This document shows positions 1-6,740 of a DNA stretch of 7,817 bases, one piece after another. Under the pieces are notes generated by a model that saw only the letters and a program-made list of their open reading frames with translations, had not been told where the DNA came from and ran no database searches. The stretch comes from Chloroflexota bacterium. GTDB taxonomy: Bacteria > Chloroflexota > Dehalococcoidia > Lucifugimonadales > JADFKI01. Position numbers and translations under genes: made by a program. The DNA lies in contig JADFKI010000186.1 of NCBI GenBank assembly GCA_022565015.1, forward strand, positions 1-7,817, read 5' to 3'. Position 1 is the stretch's first letter. The number at the start of each line of letters is the position of its first letter.

Positions 1-1
1 C

Positions 2-757
2 GGAAACCCGGAGCGTCCCGAGGTATACTACCAGCTCGAAGAGGTGATTAAGGGAATGGCCGAGGCAAGCCGTGCGCTTGAAGCGCCGGTCATCAGCGGC
101 AACGTCAGCCTGTACAACGAGACGCATGGAACGGCGATCTACCCTACGCCTGTGATTGGCTCCCTGGGCCTGCTCGAAGACGTCGAGGCGCATGTGAACA
201 TCGGATTCAATGAGGATGGTGATGTCGTAGTGCTCCTGGGCGCCAATGCCGTGGAGGGTACGCCGCAGAGCCTCGCCGGCAGCGAGTATCTGGAGGTGGT
301 CCACGGACTAGTCGCCGGCCAGCCAAGTATTGACCTGGACTGCGAGGTTAGGCTCCAAAGGGCCTGTCGCGCGCTCATTCGCAAGGGTGTAATTATATCG
401 GCCCACGATTGCTCTGACGGAGGCCTCGCCGTGGCTATCGCCGAGTCGTGTATCGCGGGTAACATAGGCTTCCAGGGCGATTCCGAAATCGACGGCAGGT
501 GGGACGCGGCGTTGTTTGGCGAGGCCCAGTCCCGAATCGTGGTGTCGCTCGACAAGGATAAGCTGCCCATGTTCGAGGCCATATGCTCCGAAGAAGGCGT
601 GGACTGGTGCAATATTGGACTTACGGGCGGCGATGTAATTAAATGGAATGAGCACCTGAACATCAAACTATCGACCGTCGAGGACGCATGGCGAGGAGGC
701 ATCGAGAGAGCGCTCGCGCAGCCTTTCGACGCCGACGTTGACACCAAATCGACATAA
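2..757 (+). CDS. purL: Phosphoribosylformylglycinamidine synthase, PurL subunit, C-terminal part (cut by window edge)
   Basis: PurL makes formylglycinamidine ribonucleotide from FGAR, ATP and glutamine-derived ammonia, the fourth step of cytosolic de novo purine synthesis. The frame is open from base 2, so the gene begins outside the window; a GTG at 44 is only an internal valine. The 251 residues seen match the last third of a small-type PurL (about 740 aa in the family). They start with GNPERPEVYYQL, near the end of the second ATP-binding AIRS-like domain, followed by the conserved SGNVSLYNET and PTPVIG. The final AIRS C-terminal domain carries HDCSDGGLAVAIAE, a family signature. The end is a clean TAA after a short acidic tail. 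Its last codons contain a TTGACA that probably belongs to the promoter of the next gene. Identity is firm from the motifs; the N-terminal two thirds cannot be assessed. Confidence 0.97.
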   Translation, partial: GNPERPEVYYQLEEVIKGMAEASRALEAPVISGNVSLYNETHGTAIYPTPVIGSLGLLEDVEAHVNIGFNEDGDVVVLLGANAVEGTPQSLAGSEYLEVVHGLVAGQPSIDLDCEVRLQRACRALIRKGVIISAHDCSDGGLAVAIAESCIAGNIGFQGDSEIDGRWDAALFGEAQSRIVVSLDKDKLPMFEAICSEEGVDWCNIGLTGGDVIKWNEHLNIKLSTVEDAWRGGIERALAQPFDADVDTKST

Positions 758-766
758 TGCTATCGT
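738..766 (+). promoter_or_regulatory. Predicted sigma70 promoter for fmdB-dtd, inside the end of purL
   Basis: A perfect -35 TTGACA (738-743) is separated by exactly 17 nt from TATCGT (761-766), a 4-of-6 match to TATAAT. Transcription would start near 773, just after the purL stop and just before the hairpin at 777-803. This would give fmdB a leader of about 60 nt. The -35 overlaps the purL codons for Val-Asp-Thr, so a chance match is possible, but the spacing and position fit a real promoter. Confidence 0.6.
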
Positions 767-776
767 AAATAATGTA

Positions 777-803
777 TTAGCAGTCGTCTTGTATGACTGC
801 TAA
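777..803 (+). terminator. Strong hairpin between purL and fmdB (terminator or leader structure)
   Basis: TTAGCAGTC (777-785) and GACTGCTAA (795-803) are perfect complements. A G-U and a U-A pair extend the stem to 11 bp around a 5-nt loop. What follows is CTCTTTATC, only mildly T-rich, so this is not a textbook rho-independent terminator. It may end purL transcription weakly. If the promoter at 738-766 is used, it would instead form the 5' end of the fmdB leader. No riboswitch or protein-binding consensus was recognised. Confidence 0.55.
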
Positions 804-831
804 CTCTTTATCAGAGACTTGGAGGGCAACC

Positions 832-1176
832 TTGCCTAGATACGACTACGAATGTACCTCATGTCACCATGTGTTCGAGATGAGGCAGAGCTTCGACTCC
901 GAGCCGGTTGCTACGTGCCCGGAGTGCAGCAATCAAGCAAACAGAAAGTTTCACGCAGTGCCCATAGTCTTCAAGGGCAGCGGCTTTTACGTTAACGACT
1001 ACGGAAAGAACAGCAGCTTCACAAGCAAGCCGGCAGAGGCCAAGGACGCCTCGTCCGAGTCGAGCTCGAGCGACTCGAAAGATTCGAAAGACTCTTCATC
1101 GAAACCCTCGACCACAGTCAAGGCCGAATCTTCAACCGCCTCAAAATCCGAGTCCACTAGCTCGTCCACGGATTAA
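832..1176 (+). CDS. FmdB-family zinc ribbon protein with Ser-rich tail
   Basis: This 114-aa protein starts MPRYDYECTSC, the hallmark N-terminus of the FmdB/CxxC_CxxC_SSSS family. Two CxxC knuckles (CTSC and CPEC, about 20 residues apart) form a rubredoxin-like zinc ribbon in residues 1-45. I chose the TTG at 832 because GGAGGG (821-826) lies 5 nt upstream and the family begins MPxYxYxC. The in-frame ATG at 793 falls in the loop of a strong hairpin and adds 13 unrelated residues. After a conserved FKGSGFYVNDYG segment, the last 50 or so residues are almost all Ser, Lys, Asp, Glu, Thr and Ala, probably disordered. The namesake was described as a putative regulator of formamidase genes, but the biochemical role is poorly known. 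dtd follows after 5 nt, so the two genes are probably co-transcribed. Confidence 0.9.
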   Translation: MPRYDYECTSCHHVFEMRQSFDSEPVATCPECSNQANRKFHAVPIVFKGSGFYVNDYGKNSSFTSKPAEAKDASSESSSSDSKDSKDSSSKPSTTVKAESSTASKSESTSSSTD

Positions 1177-1181
1177 TTCTC

Positions 1182-1646
1182 TTGCGCGCCCTGGTCCAGA
1201 GAGTGACGGGGGCGTCTGTCACGGTCGAAGGCGAAGCTCTCGGCTCGATAGGGCCCGGACTCGTCGTTTTCATAGGAATAACCTCCGCCGACGACGCAGC
1301 GGATGCCGAGTACCTCGCCAATAAGATAGCCAACCTCAGAATTTTCTCCGACGATCTGGGCAGGTTCGATCGCTCGGCGTTGGACCTTGGCGCGGAGCTG
1401 CTGATCGTCAGCCAGTTTACGCTCTACGCCGACACGCGTAAGGGACGCAGGCCCAGCTTCACGGACGCCGCGCCGCCTGAGCAGGCCGAGGCCCTTTTCG
1501 CCAAGACCGTGGAGATGTTCCGGTCAACTGGACTCAAGGTCGAGACCGGGCGCTTCCAGGCGAATATGCTGGTGAACATCGCAAACGACGGCCCCGTCAC
1601 GATTTTCATCGATTCCGCCGAGAGGAAGCAGCCCAGAAGAGGATAG
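1182..1646 (+). CDS. dtd: D-aminoacyl-tRNA deacylase
   Basis: DTD hydrolyses D-amino acids, and glycine mischarged on tRNA-Ala, from tRNA, keeping translation chirally clean in the cytosol. The 154-aa length is close to the family norm (about 145). The N-terminus MRALVQRVTGASV, the active-site segment SQFTLYADTRKGRRPSF (residues 77-93) and the Gly-cisPro segment NDGPVT (135-140, Gly137-Pro138) are all present. Gly-Pro carries the chiral-proofreading function. The start is a TTG, which places the family N-terminus exactly at residue 1. No Shine-Dalgarno is visible, and the fmdB stop is only 5 nt upstream, so translation may be coupled to fmdB. The C-terminal AERKQPRRG tail is basic. Downstream it meets the - strand propeller gene tail to tail across about 50 nt. 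Confidence 0.97.
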   Translation: MRALVQRVTGASVTVEGEALGSIGPGLVVFIGITSADDAADAEYLANKIANLRIFSDDLGRFDRSALDLGAELLIVSQFTLYADTRKGRRPSFTDAAPPEQAEALFAKTVEMFRSTGLKVETGRFQANMLVNIANDGPVTIFIDSAERKQPRRG

Positions 1647-1697
1647 GCCCCCCTGAGCTATCGCGGCGGCGGGAATGCCGGGAAGCGCTCGGCCGGG

Positions 1698-2999
1698 TTA
1701 GCGCGGAGACCAGAAAGCCAGAAAACCTTCTGCGATAATTTGAGTCGCAGCCAATGAATCGGCGGAGACCACGATCACGTGGAAGCCCTCATGACCCGGA
1801 TGGACGCCCGATGAAGCCGATACGGCCTCGGTGCTGAGACTACCGGCGAATACCAGGGCGTCGCTGTCGGGCGACCAGGGAGAGTGAGAGTAGGCGTACT
1901 GGTCGAAGAACTGGAACACGGTGAGCTGCTCCAGGGATGGTACGAAATCTATTAGGGGCTGACGAACACCGCTCTCAACGTCAAGCAGCATCCAACGCAG
2001 CACACCCCTGGTGTCGGAGACTGTCACATAGGCCAGCCTGCTGCTGTCGGGCGACCAGAAGTATGCGAGCATGGGATCATGGATGACTCCGCGCTCCGTA
2101 GGATTATCGCCTTGAATTATGGTCAGCGTCCTGTAGACAAACAGGCTCTGCCCCTTGTATCCGACGAGCCGGCTGGATTCCGAGAGGGCCAGGAACCTAC
2201 CGTCGGGTGACCAGAGAAACGCGGGCGTCGGCCAGGTTCCTCCGATTTCGGTGATGTTTCCCAGCCGCGAACCCGTGGCCGTCGCCGAAGAGACGACGTA
2301 GTCGCTCCGGGCGCCGCCGGTTGCGAACGTGATCAGGTTGCTCTTCGGGCGCCAGGCCGGCACCCTGTAGCCTGATGCCTCAATGCTGAGCTTCGTGGCC
2401 TGAATTTCACCGGCGGTCTTCACTATGAAGTGATCGTTCCCCCTGTGGACCAGCAGGCGGTCCGAGTCGGAGGCCCACGATATCCAGAGAGGGCCGTTGT
2501 CCAGGACGGCTTCCGCGCCCTGGTCGCTGCTGAGGTCGTCTATATATAGCGTTAGCCCGTTGGCCGTTCCGGCTATGAAAGCCAGGCGGTCACCGTTAGG
2601 GGACCAGAGAGGGTAGTGCACGACGCCCTCTGCGAGCAGACTGGCCACGCCCGGTTCGCCGACGAATATTGCCCTGCTGTTTCCGCCGTCTGTGTCGGAG
2701 GCGTACAGATTTATCGTGAGCAGGCCGCCCTCGCCGCTCAGGACTCCCGAATAAACGAGCTGTCCGCCGTCCGGTGACCACGTAGGCCAGGTGAAGAAGC
2801 CCTCTGATTCCGGGCTGACCTGGTTCGACCGCAGCCCGTCGGGCGATATGGTCTGGATCTTGCCCTCAAAGTCGACGTAGGCGATCAGGTCCACGCGGGC
2901 CTCGACACGAACGTCCTCACGCACGCCGGCGACGATACCGGCCGTGGCGAGAAGCAAGCCCATTATTATCAGGGCCGCGGCAAGTCTGATAAAGTTCAT
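1698..2999 (-). CDS. Membrane-anchored WD40-like (PD40/TolB-type) beta-propeller protein
   Basis: This 433-aa protein has a hydrophobic segment at residues 5-25, ending LLATAGIVAG. It looks like an uncleaved signal anchor or a Sec signal peptide; I see no lipobox cysteine, and no cysteine anywhere. The rest is built of PD40 blades with the WSPDG-type turn near residues 74, 132, 174 (degenerate SWASDSD), 216 (AWRPKS), 263, 315 and 375. A final FWSPR ends the chain, so there are seven full blades and a closing strand. No catalytic domain is visible. It is probably an extracytoplasmic binding or scaffold protein; the ligand is unknown. The ATG lies 6 nt after the nadC stop, with AGAGGG overlapping that stop codon, so it is the last gene of the miaB-nadA-nadC block. 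Nothing in the sequence explains a link to NAD synthesis. Confidence 0.85.
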   Translation of the reverse strand: MNFIRLAAALIIMGLLLATAGIVAGVREDVRVEARVDLIAYVDFEGKIQTISPDGLRSNQVSPESEGFFTWPTWSPDGGQLVYSGVLSGEGGLLTINLYASDTDGGNSRAIFVGEPGVASLLAEGVVHYPLWSPNGDRLAFIAGTANGLTLYIDDLSSDQGAEAVLDNGPLWISWASDSDRLLVHRGNDHFIVKTAGEIQATKLSIEASGYRVPAWRPKSNLITFATGGARSDYVVSSATATGSRLGNITEIGGTWPTPAFLWSPDGRFLALSESSRLVGYKGQSLFVYRTLTIIQGDNPTERGVIHDPMLAYFWSPDSSRLAYVTVSDTRGVLRWMLLDVESGVRQPLIDFVPSLEQLTVFQFFDQYAYSHSPWSPDSDALVFAGSLSTEAVSASSGVHPGHEGFHVIVVSADSLAATQIIAEGFLAFWSPR

Positions 3000-3005
3000 A
3001 ACCCT

Positions 3006-3854
3006 CTAAAGCAGGTCAAGGCTCAGGTCCAGCGCTTTCGACGAATGGGTCAGGGCTCCCACCGATATCAGGTCCACGCCGGTGGCCGCGACCTGTCGAA
3101 TGTTTTCAAACGTGATTCCACCCGATGCCTCGGTTACGGCCTTGCCCTTGCAGAGTTGGACCGCCGCCGCCATCTGCTCTGTGTCCATATTGTCCAGCAG
3201 CAGTATGGTCGCCCCTGCCTTCAACGCCTCCTCCACCTGCTCCAGGTCCTCGACCTCGACCTCGACGTTAATGGTATGGGACTTCCTATTGTAGGCGCTC
3301 TTCACGATTTCACCCAGCGACATCCCCGTCGCCTTCAGCGCCTCGATGTGGTTGTCCTTTATTAGGATGCCGTCGCCGAGATTTTGGCGATGGTTGAAGC
3401 CCCCGCCCGCACGTATCGCCTGCTTCTCCAGAGAGCGGAGTCCCGGAGTAGTCTTGCGCGTGTCGATTATTCTCACGTCGTGGCCCTCCACGGCACTAAC
3501 GTAGGCCGCCGTGGCGGTAGCGATTCCCGACAAGCGCTGCATGAAGTTGAGCGCGGTGCGTTCTCCCTTCAGTATGGATGCCACGCTTCCTTGTATTTCG
3601 CCAACGACGGTCATGGCCTTGATCGGGTCGCCGTCGGACAAGATGGCCCTGGTCCGCAAATTGGAGTCGATGCGGCTGAAGACCGCCAGGCCAACCTCGA
3701 CACCGGCCAGGACGCCGTCGGCCTTGGACAGGACCTGTGCCGTCCCTTGAAGGTCGGACGGTATCAGCAGGTCGGTCGTGGGGTCGCCAATGCCCAGGTC
3801 CTCGGAGATTGCCCTTTCGATGAGCCATTCTACGTCCGGCGCAAGATGTTGCAC
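3006..3854 (-). CDS. nadC: Nicotinate-nucleotide pyrophosphorylase (quinolinate phosphoribosyltransferase)
   Basis: NadC converts quinolinate and PRPP to nicotinate mononucleotide, CO2 and pyrophosphate, entering NAD synthesis in the cytosol. Recognisable segments are AISEDLGIGDPTTDLLIP at the N-terminus, LSGIAT, then RKTTPGLRSLEKQAIRAGG and HRQNLGDGILIKDNH, which bind PRPP and quinolinate. VEVEVEDLEQ, LLLDNM and the EASGGI phosphate-binding loop follow. I start it at GTG 3854: GGGAGG lies 9 nt upstream, and the 282-aa product matches the family length. The longest frame begins at an ATG at 3944 and adds 30 residues unlike the family. That ATG has no Shine-Dalgarno, and the extra stretch contains a perfect TATAAT. 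nadA lies upstream; the propeller gene follows after 6 nt. Function is secure, the start is probable. Confidence 0.95.
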   Translation of the reverse strand: MQHLAPDVEWLIERAISEDLGIGDPTTDLLIPSDLQGTAQVLSKADGVLAGVEVGLAVFSRIDSNLRTRAILSDGDPIKAMTVVGEIQGSVASILKGERTALNFMQRLSGIATATAAYVSAVEGHDVRIIDTRKTTPGLRSLEKQAIRAGGGFNHRQNLGDGILIKDNHIEALKATGMSLGEIVKSAYNRKSHTINVEVEVEDLEQVEEALKAGATILLLDNMDTEQMAAAVQLCKGKAVTEASGGITFENIRQVAATGVDLISVGALTHSSKALDLSLDLL

Positions 3855-3918
3855 TTCAATCGGCCTCCCGGTATTTGCGGCCTGCCTGGTGGCTGAGACG
3901 ATTCTTGAGCCCGGCGCT

Positions 3919-3924
3919 ATTATA
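3919..3924 (-). promoter_or_regulatory. Possible internal promoter -10 (TATAAT) upstream of nadC
   Basis: The - strand reads CTATAATAGC here, a perfect -10 hexamer 64 nt before the preferred GTG start of nadC. No good -35 sits 16-18 nt upstream; the hexamer at 17 nt is AACATG. It may be activator-dependent or a chance match. If used, transcription would begin near 3912, downstream of the alternative ATG at 3944. That would exclude the longer NadC form from this transcript. Confidence 0.35.
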
Positions 3925-3991
3925 GACAAAGCCCACCTCGTCATGTTTGATGCAGAGATGGGCTTTTGATATTCGCTCGGGTCCAGGCTGG

Positions 3992-5200
3992 TTACACAAC
4001 TGTGAGCATTCGGTCCAACGCTACTCTAGACTGCTCCGCCGTCTCCTCGTCCACGGTGATCTGGTTTACCACGACGCCCTCGTTCAGGCCGTCCAGGACC
4101 CATGAGAGGTACGCAGGGTGTATGCGGTACATCGTGGAGCAGGGGCAGACGACCGAGTCGAGGCAGAAGACGGTCTTGTCCGGGTTCTCGGCGGCAAGCC
4201 TCTTTACCATGCTTATTTCCGTGCCGACGGCTATTACGCTGCCGGGCGCCGACTCGCTCACGAAGTTCTTTATGAACTCGGTGGACCCGTTGTAGTCGGC
4301 CGCTTGAACCACCTCCATGGTGCACTCAGGGTGGGCCAAAATTTGTACGTCGGGGAACCTCTCCCGTGCCTGCTCTATCTGGTCCACGGTGAATCGTGTG
4401 TGGACCGAGCAGTGGCCCTGCCAGAGTATCAGCCTGGAGTATCGAATCTCGTCTTCCGTATTGCCTCCCAGAGGCTTGAAGGGGTCCCAGACGATCATCT
4501 CGTCCAGACCGACGCCCATTTTCACGCCGGTGTTTCGTCCCAGGTGCTGGTCCGGAATGAACAGCACCCGCTCGCCTTTTTCGTAGGCCCACTTGAACGT
4601 CGCCGCCGCGTTGGAAGACGTGCATACGATACCGTCGTTGCGTCCGCACAGCGCCTTGATGGCCGCCGTCGAGTTCATATAGGTTATGGGCGTAAGACCG
4701 TCGGATTCGCCAAGCACGTCCTGCAGGTCGTCCCAGCAGTCCAGCACGTCGTCGATGCGGGCCATGTCCGCCATGGAGCAGCCCGCCGTCAAGTTGGGAA
4801 GTACTACCTTCTGGTGCGGAGCGCTCAGAATGTCTGCGGTCTCGGCCATGAAGTGCACGCCACAGAACAGGATGTACTCCGAGTCCTTCATGGAGGCCGC
4901 CAGCAGGGAAAGCTTGAAGGAGTCGCCACGATGGTCGGCGAACTTGATAATCTCGTCCCGCTGGTAGTGATGCCCGAGAATGACCACGCGGGCGCCCAGT
5001 TTGGCGCGTGCCTCCGTGATGCGGTCGTCCAGCTCTTCCGGCGACATACGCATGTAGCTGACGGGCAGCTTCTGCCAGCGTACCCCCGCGCCGAACTCCT
5101 CTTCGAGGCTCTTGGCCTTCAGCTCATCGTCAGTCTGACAAAAGGCCGACTGCTCTATCTCCGTGATAGGTATGGTTGGCGTCTTCATCTTGACGACCAT
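3992..5200 (-). CDS. nadA: Quinolinate synthase, iron-sulfur enzyme
   Basis: NadA condenses iminoaspartate with dihydroxyacetone phosphate to quinolinate using a [4Fe-4S] cluster. Family landmarks are GHHYQRDEI (76-84), FCGVHFMAETADIL (112-125), CTSSNAAA (193-200), IPDQHLGRNT (215-224), GHCSVH (262-267), HPEC (290-293), GTE (327-329) and CPCSTMYRIH (352-361). Likely cluster ligands are Cys113, Cys264 and Cys354 (or Cys352), inferred from motif position. At 402 aa it is longer than the E. coli type (347 aa) and belongs to the long subfamily, with an N-terminal extension of about 45 residues ending at LPVSYMRMSPEEL. The ATG start is preceded by a G-rich stretch with AGGG 4 nt upstream; a second ATG at codon 5 cannot be excluded. 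It lies 22 nt after miaB and upstream of nadC. nadB is not in the window. Confidence 0.97.
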   Translation of the reverse strand: MVVKMKTPTIPITEIEQSAFCQTDDELKAKSLEEEFGAGVRWQKLPVSYMRMSPEELDDRITEARAKLGARVVILGHHYQRDEIIKFADHRGDSFKLSLLAASMKDSEYILFCGVHFMAETADILSAPHQKVVLPNLTAGCSMADMARIDDVLDCWDDLQDVLGESDGLTPITYMNSTAAIKALCGRNDGIVCTSSNAAATFKWAYEKGERVLFIPDQHLGRNTGVKMGVGLDEMIVWDPFKPLGGNTEDEIRYSRLILWQGHCSVHTRFTVDQIEQARERFPDVQILAHPECTMEVVQAADYNGSTEFIKNFVSESAPGSVIAVGTEISMVKRLAAENPDKTVFCLDSVVCPCSTMYRIHPAYLSWVLDGLNEGVVVNQITVDEETAEQSRVALDRMLTVV

Positions 5201-5222
5201 ATAACCCTACTCCCCCGACGCC

Positions 5223-6512
5223 CTAACTTCTCGCTAAAACGGGCGCCAACGACCCCTGTAAGGACCAGGGGCTTGTGTCTTCGATTGTGATGTCCAGCAT
5301 TCGTCCCTTCACGTCGATATCCGCGTCGAAGTAGACGAGCTTATCGTTTCGGTTTCGACCGTACCACCTGCCGCGTTTGCGTCCCTCGACCAGGACCTCC
5401 ACCGTCCTGTCCAGGTAGGTGGAGTTGATCTCCCTCGAGATGCTTTCCTGCAGCGCGTCCAGAGACTTTAATCGGGCCTGCTTTTCTTCATGGGGCACGT
5501 CGTCGGTCATCGTCCGGTCCGCAATGGTGCCCTGGCGTGTCGAATAGGCGGCGGTGTGGACCTTGTCGAAGCGGATGTCCCTTATCAGCTCCTGCGTCTT
5601 TTGGAACTGAGCGTCGGACTCGCCTGAGAATCCCACTATGACGTCGGTGCTAAGGGACACGTTGGGAATCCGTTCCCTAATCTCCTCCACCTTTCGCCGA
5701 TAGCCGTCGTTGGTGTAGCCCCGTCTCATACTCGCCAGGACGTTGTCGTCGCCCGCCTGGAAGGGCAGATTGATGTGCTCGCACACCTTGTCCAGGCTGG
5801 CCACCTTCTCGATTATATGATCGCTCATGTCGTTTGGATGGGACGTCAGGAATCGAATCCGGTCGAGGCCTTCGATCTCGTTGACCGCTTCCAGCAGGTC
5901 TCCCAGGTCGGGCGCTTCAGGCAGGTCGTGCCCGTAGGAGTCGACGTTCTGGCCGAGAAGGGTCACCTCTCTGACTCCTCGTTGTGCCAGCAGCCGCGCC
6001 TCGCGGACGATATCTTCCACGGGCCTGCTCACCTCGCGTCCTCGTCGGTAGGGGATGATGCAGAATGTGCAAAACTTGTCGCAGCCATGGATTATGGGGA
6101 TATACGTCGTGACTTCGGCCCGGGCGACAAGCTGGCCGACGCAGCCGTCCGTATCGATATCCATGCGCTCGCCGAGCATCTCGATGAGAGGCTGGAACTC
6201 CTGCGGACGCATGAATACGTCCACGTAGGGGAAGCGTTTCCGGAGCTTGTCGGTCTTGGGCCCGACCATGCAGCCCATCAGGGCGACGACCTTGTCGGGG
6301 TATTCCTGCTTCAGCGGCTTCAGGCTGGTGACCATACCCACGACTTTGTCCTCGGCGCTCTGCCTTACGACGCAGCTATTGAGCACGATGACGTCGGCGG
6401 TTTGTGGACTCTCGGTAGGGGACATGCCCATCTGGTCGAGGGCGCTCTCAAGCCGCTCGGAATCAGCCTTGTTCATTTGACAGCCGATCGTCCAGATGTA
6501 ATATCCGTGCAT
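5223..6512 (-). CDS. miaB: tRNA-2-methylthio-N6-dimethylallyladenosine synthase
   Basis: MiaB is a radical-SAM methylthiotransferase that turns i6A37 into ms2i6A37 in tRNAs reading codons that begin with U. The N-terminal domain has its three cluster cysteines at Cys11 (TIGCQMN), Cys47 (LNSCVVR) and Cys81 (MGCM). The radical-SAM triad CDKFCTFC supplies Cys144, Cys148 and Cys151, followed by IPYRRGREVSRP, LLGQNVDSYG and the LPFQAGDDNVLASMRRGYT segment typical of MiaB. A TRAM RNA-binding domain fills the end, from about residue 370 (VEVLVEGRKRGRWYGRN). The 429-aa length is normal. The ATG has AAGGA 4 nt upstream. It probably heads the nadA-nadC block. The tRNA-Ser upstream is transcribed the same way, but its anticodon GCU reads AGC/AGU, so it is not an expected MiaB substrate. 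CafA-like RimO and MtaB relatives are less likely given the motifs. Confidence 0.96.
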   Translation of the reverse strand: MHGYYIWTIGCQMNKADSERLESALDQMGMSPTESPQTADVIVLNSCVVRQSAEDKVVGMVTSLKPLKQEYPDKVVALMGCMVGPKTDKLRKRFPYVDVFMRPQEFQPLIEMLGERMDIDTDGCVGQLVARAEVTTYIPIIHGCDKFCTFCIIPYRRGREVSRPVEDIVREARLLAQRGVREVTLLGQNVDSYGHDLPEAPDLGDLLEAVNEIEGLDRIRFLTSHPNDMSDHIIEKVASLDKVCEHINLPFQAGDDNVLASMRRGYTNDGYRRKVEEIRERIPNVSLSTDVIVGFSGESDAQFQKTQELIRDIRFDKVHTAAYSTRQGTIADRTMTDDVPHEEKQARLKSLDALQESISREINSTYLDRTVEVLVEGRKRGRWYGRNRNDKLVYFDADIDVKGRMLDITIEDTSPWSLQGSLAPVLARS

Positions 6513-6558
6513 AAGGTCCTTAGCTTTCCTGATATACGGTTCTGTTTTTATAAGTTGT

Positions 6559-6595
6559 AGCTTTCCCTGGCTATGAACAGGCTCAGGGCCCAGCT
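6559..6595 (-). other. Imperfect hairpin between tRNA-Ser and miaB
   Basis: AGCT (6559-6562) and AGCT (6592-6595) enclose CCCTG/CAGGG (6565-6569 and 6584-6588), with an inner GC/GC pair and one bulge. The octamer GCTATGAA occurs twice here (6570-6577 and 6593-6600). On the - strand the structure follows the tRNA CCA end by 6 nt, but no T-run comes after it, so it is not a standard terminator. It could be a processing site, a weak stop for the tRNA or part of the miaB leader. TTATAA at 6548-6553 is a possible but weak miaB -10. Confidence 0.3.
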
Positions 6596-6601
6596 ATGAA
6601 A

Positions 6602-6693
6602 TGGCGGAGGGAATGGGATTCGAACCCATGAGAGAGCTTACACCCCCTAACCGCTTAGCAGGCGGCCGCACTAGACCTCTATGCGATCCCTCC
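6602..6693 (-). tRNA. tRNA-Ser (anticodon GCU)
   Basis: The - strand folds as a class II tRNA. The acceptor stem is GGAGGGA paired with TCCCTCC, discriminator G, then an encoded CCA (6604-6602). The D-arm closes with GCA/TGC. The anticodon stem is GCCGC/GCGGT with loop CTGCTAA (6655-6661), giving anticodon GCT at 6657-6659. The T-arm is ATGGG-TTCGAAT-CCCAT (6613-6629). A variable arm of about 20 nt between anticodon and T stems is typical of serine tRNA. It reads AGC and AGU codons. The tRNA is 92 nt with CCA. I see no duplicated 3' end elsewhere in the window, so there is no sign of an integrated element using it as attB. Confidence 0.96.
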
Positions 6694-6703
6694 ACTTGTT
6701 ATT

Positions 6704-6733
6704 AATATAACAAACGTACGCCCCAATTTGCAA
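6704..6733 (-). promoter_or_regulatory. Predicted promoter of tRNA-Ser, with an overlapping inverted repeat
   Basis: On the - strand TTGCAA (6733-6728) lies 18 nt before TATATT (6709-6704), placing the start near 6697, a few bases before the tRNA 5' end at 6693. The -10 sits inside an inverted repeat, TTGTTAT (6696-6702) and ATAACAA (6707-6713), with a 4-nt centre. This could be a binding site or only AT-rich symmetry. Confidence 0.5.
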
Positions 6734-6740
6734 CGATAAA

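Noticed and set aside
44..757. GTG at 44 as the start of a short separate purL-like gene
   Set aside because: The frame is open back to base 2 and the upstream codons encode conserved PurL residues, so the gene simply enters from the left.
793..831. ATG at 793 as the start of fmdB
   Set aside because: It lies in the hairpin loop, lacks a ribosome site and adds residues that the family does not have; TTG 832 fits all signals.
1685..1704. GCGCT/AGCGC inverted repeat between dtd and the propeller gene as a bidirectional terminator
   Set aside because: The stem is 5 bp with a 10-nt loop, overlaps the stop codon of the propeller gene and has no T-run on either strand.
3384..3896. Open frame on the + strand opposite nadC
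   Set aside because: It is antisense to conserved NadC motifs and shows no family resemblance.
4118..5290. Long open frame on the + strand opposite nadA
   Set aside because: It is antisense to a well-supported nadA, is Arg/His/Gly/Val-rich with no recognisable domain, and is explained by GC-rich codon bias of the real gene.
5775..6560. Open frame on the + strand opposite miaB
   Set aside because: It is a mirror frame of miaB with no ribosome site or domain; miaB has all its cluster cysteines.
6602..6693. tRNA-Ser as the attachment site of an integrated element
   Set aside because: No integrase and no second copy of the tRNA 3' end were found in the window; the nearby direct repeats lie on the 5' side and do not match the tRNA.
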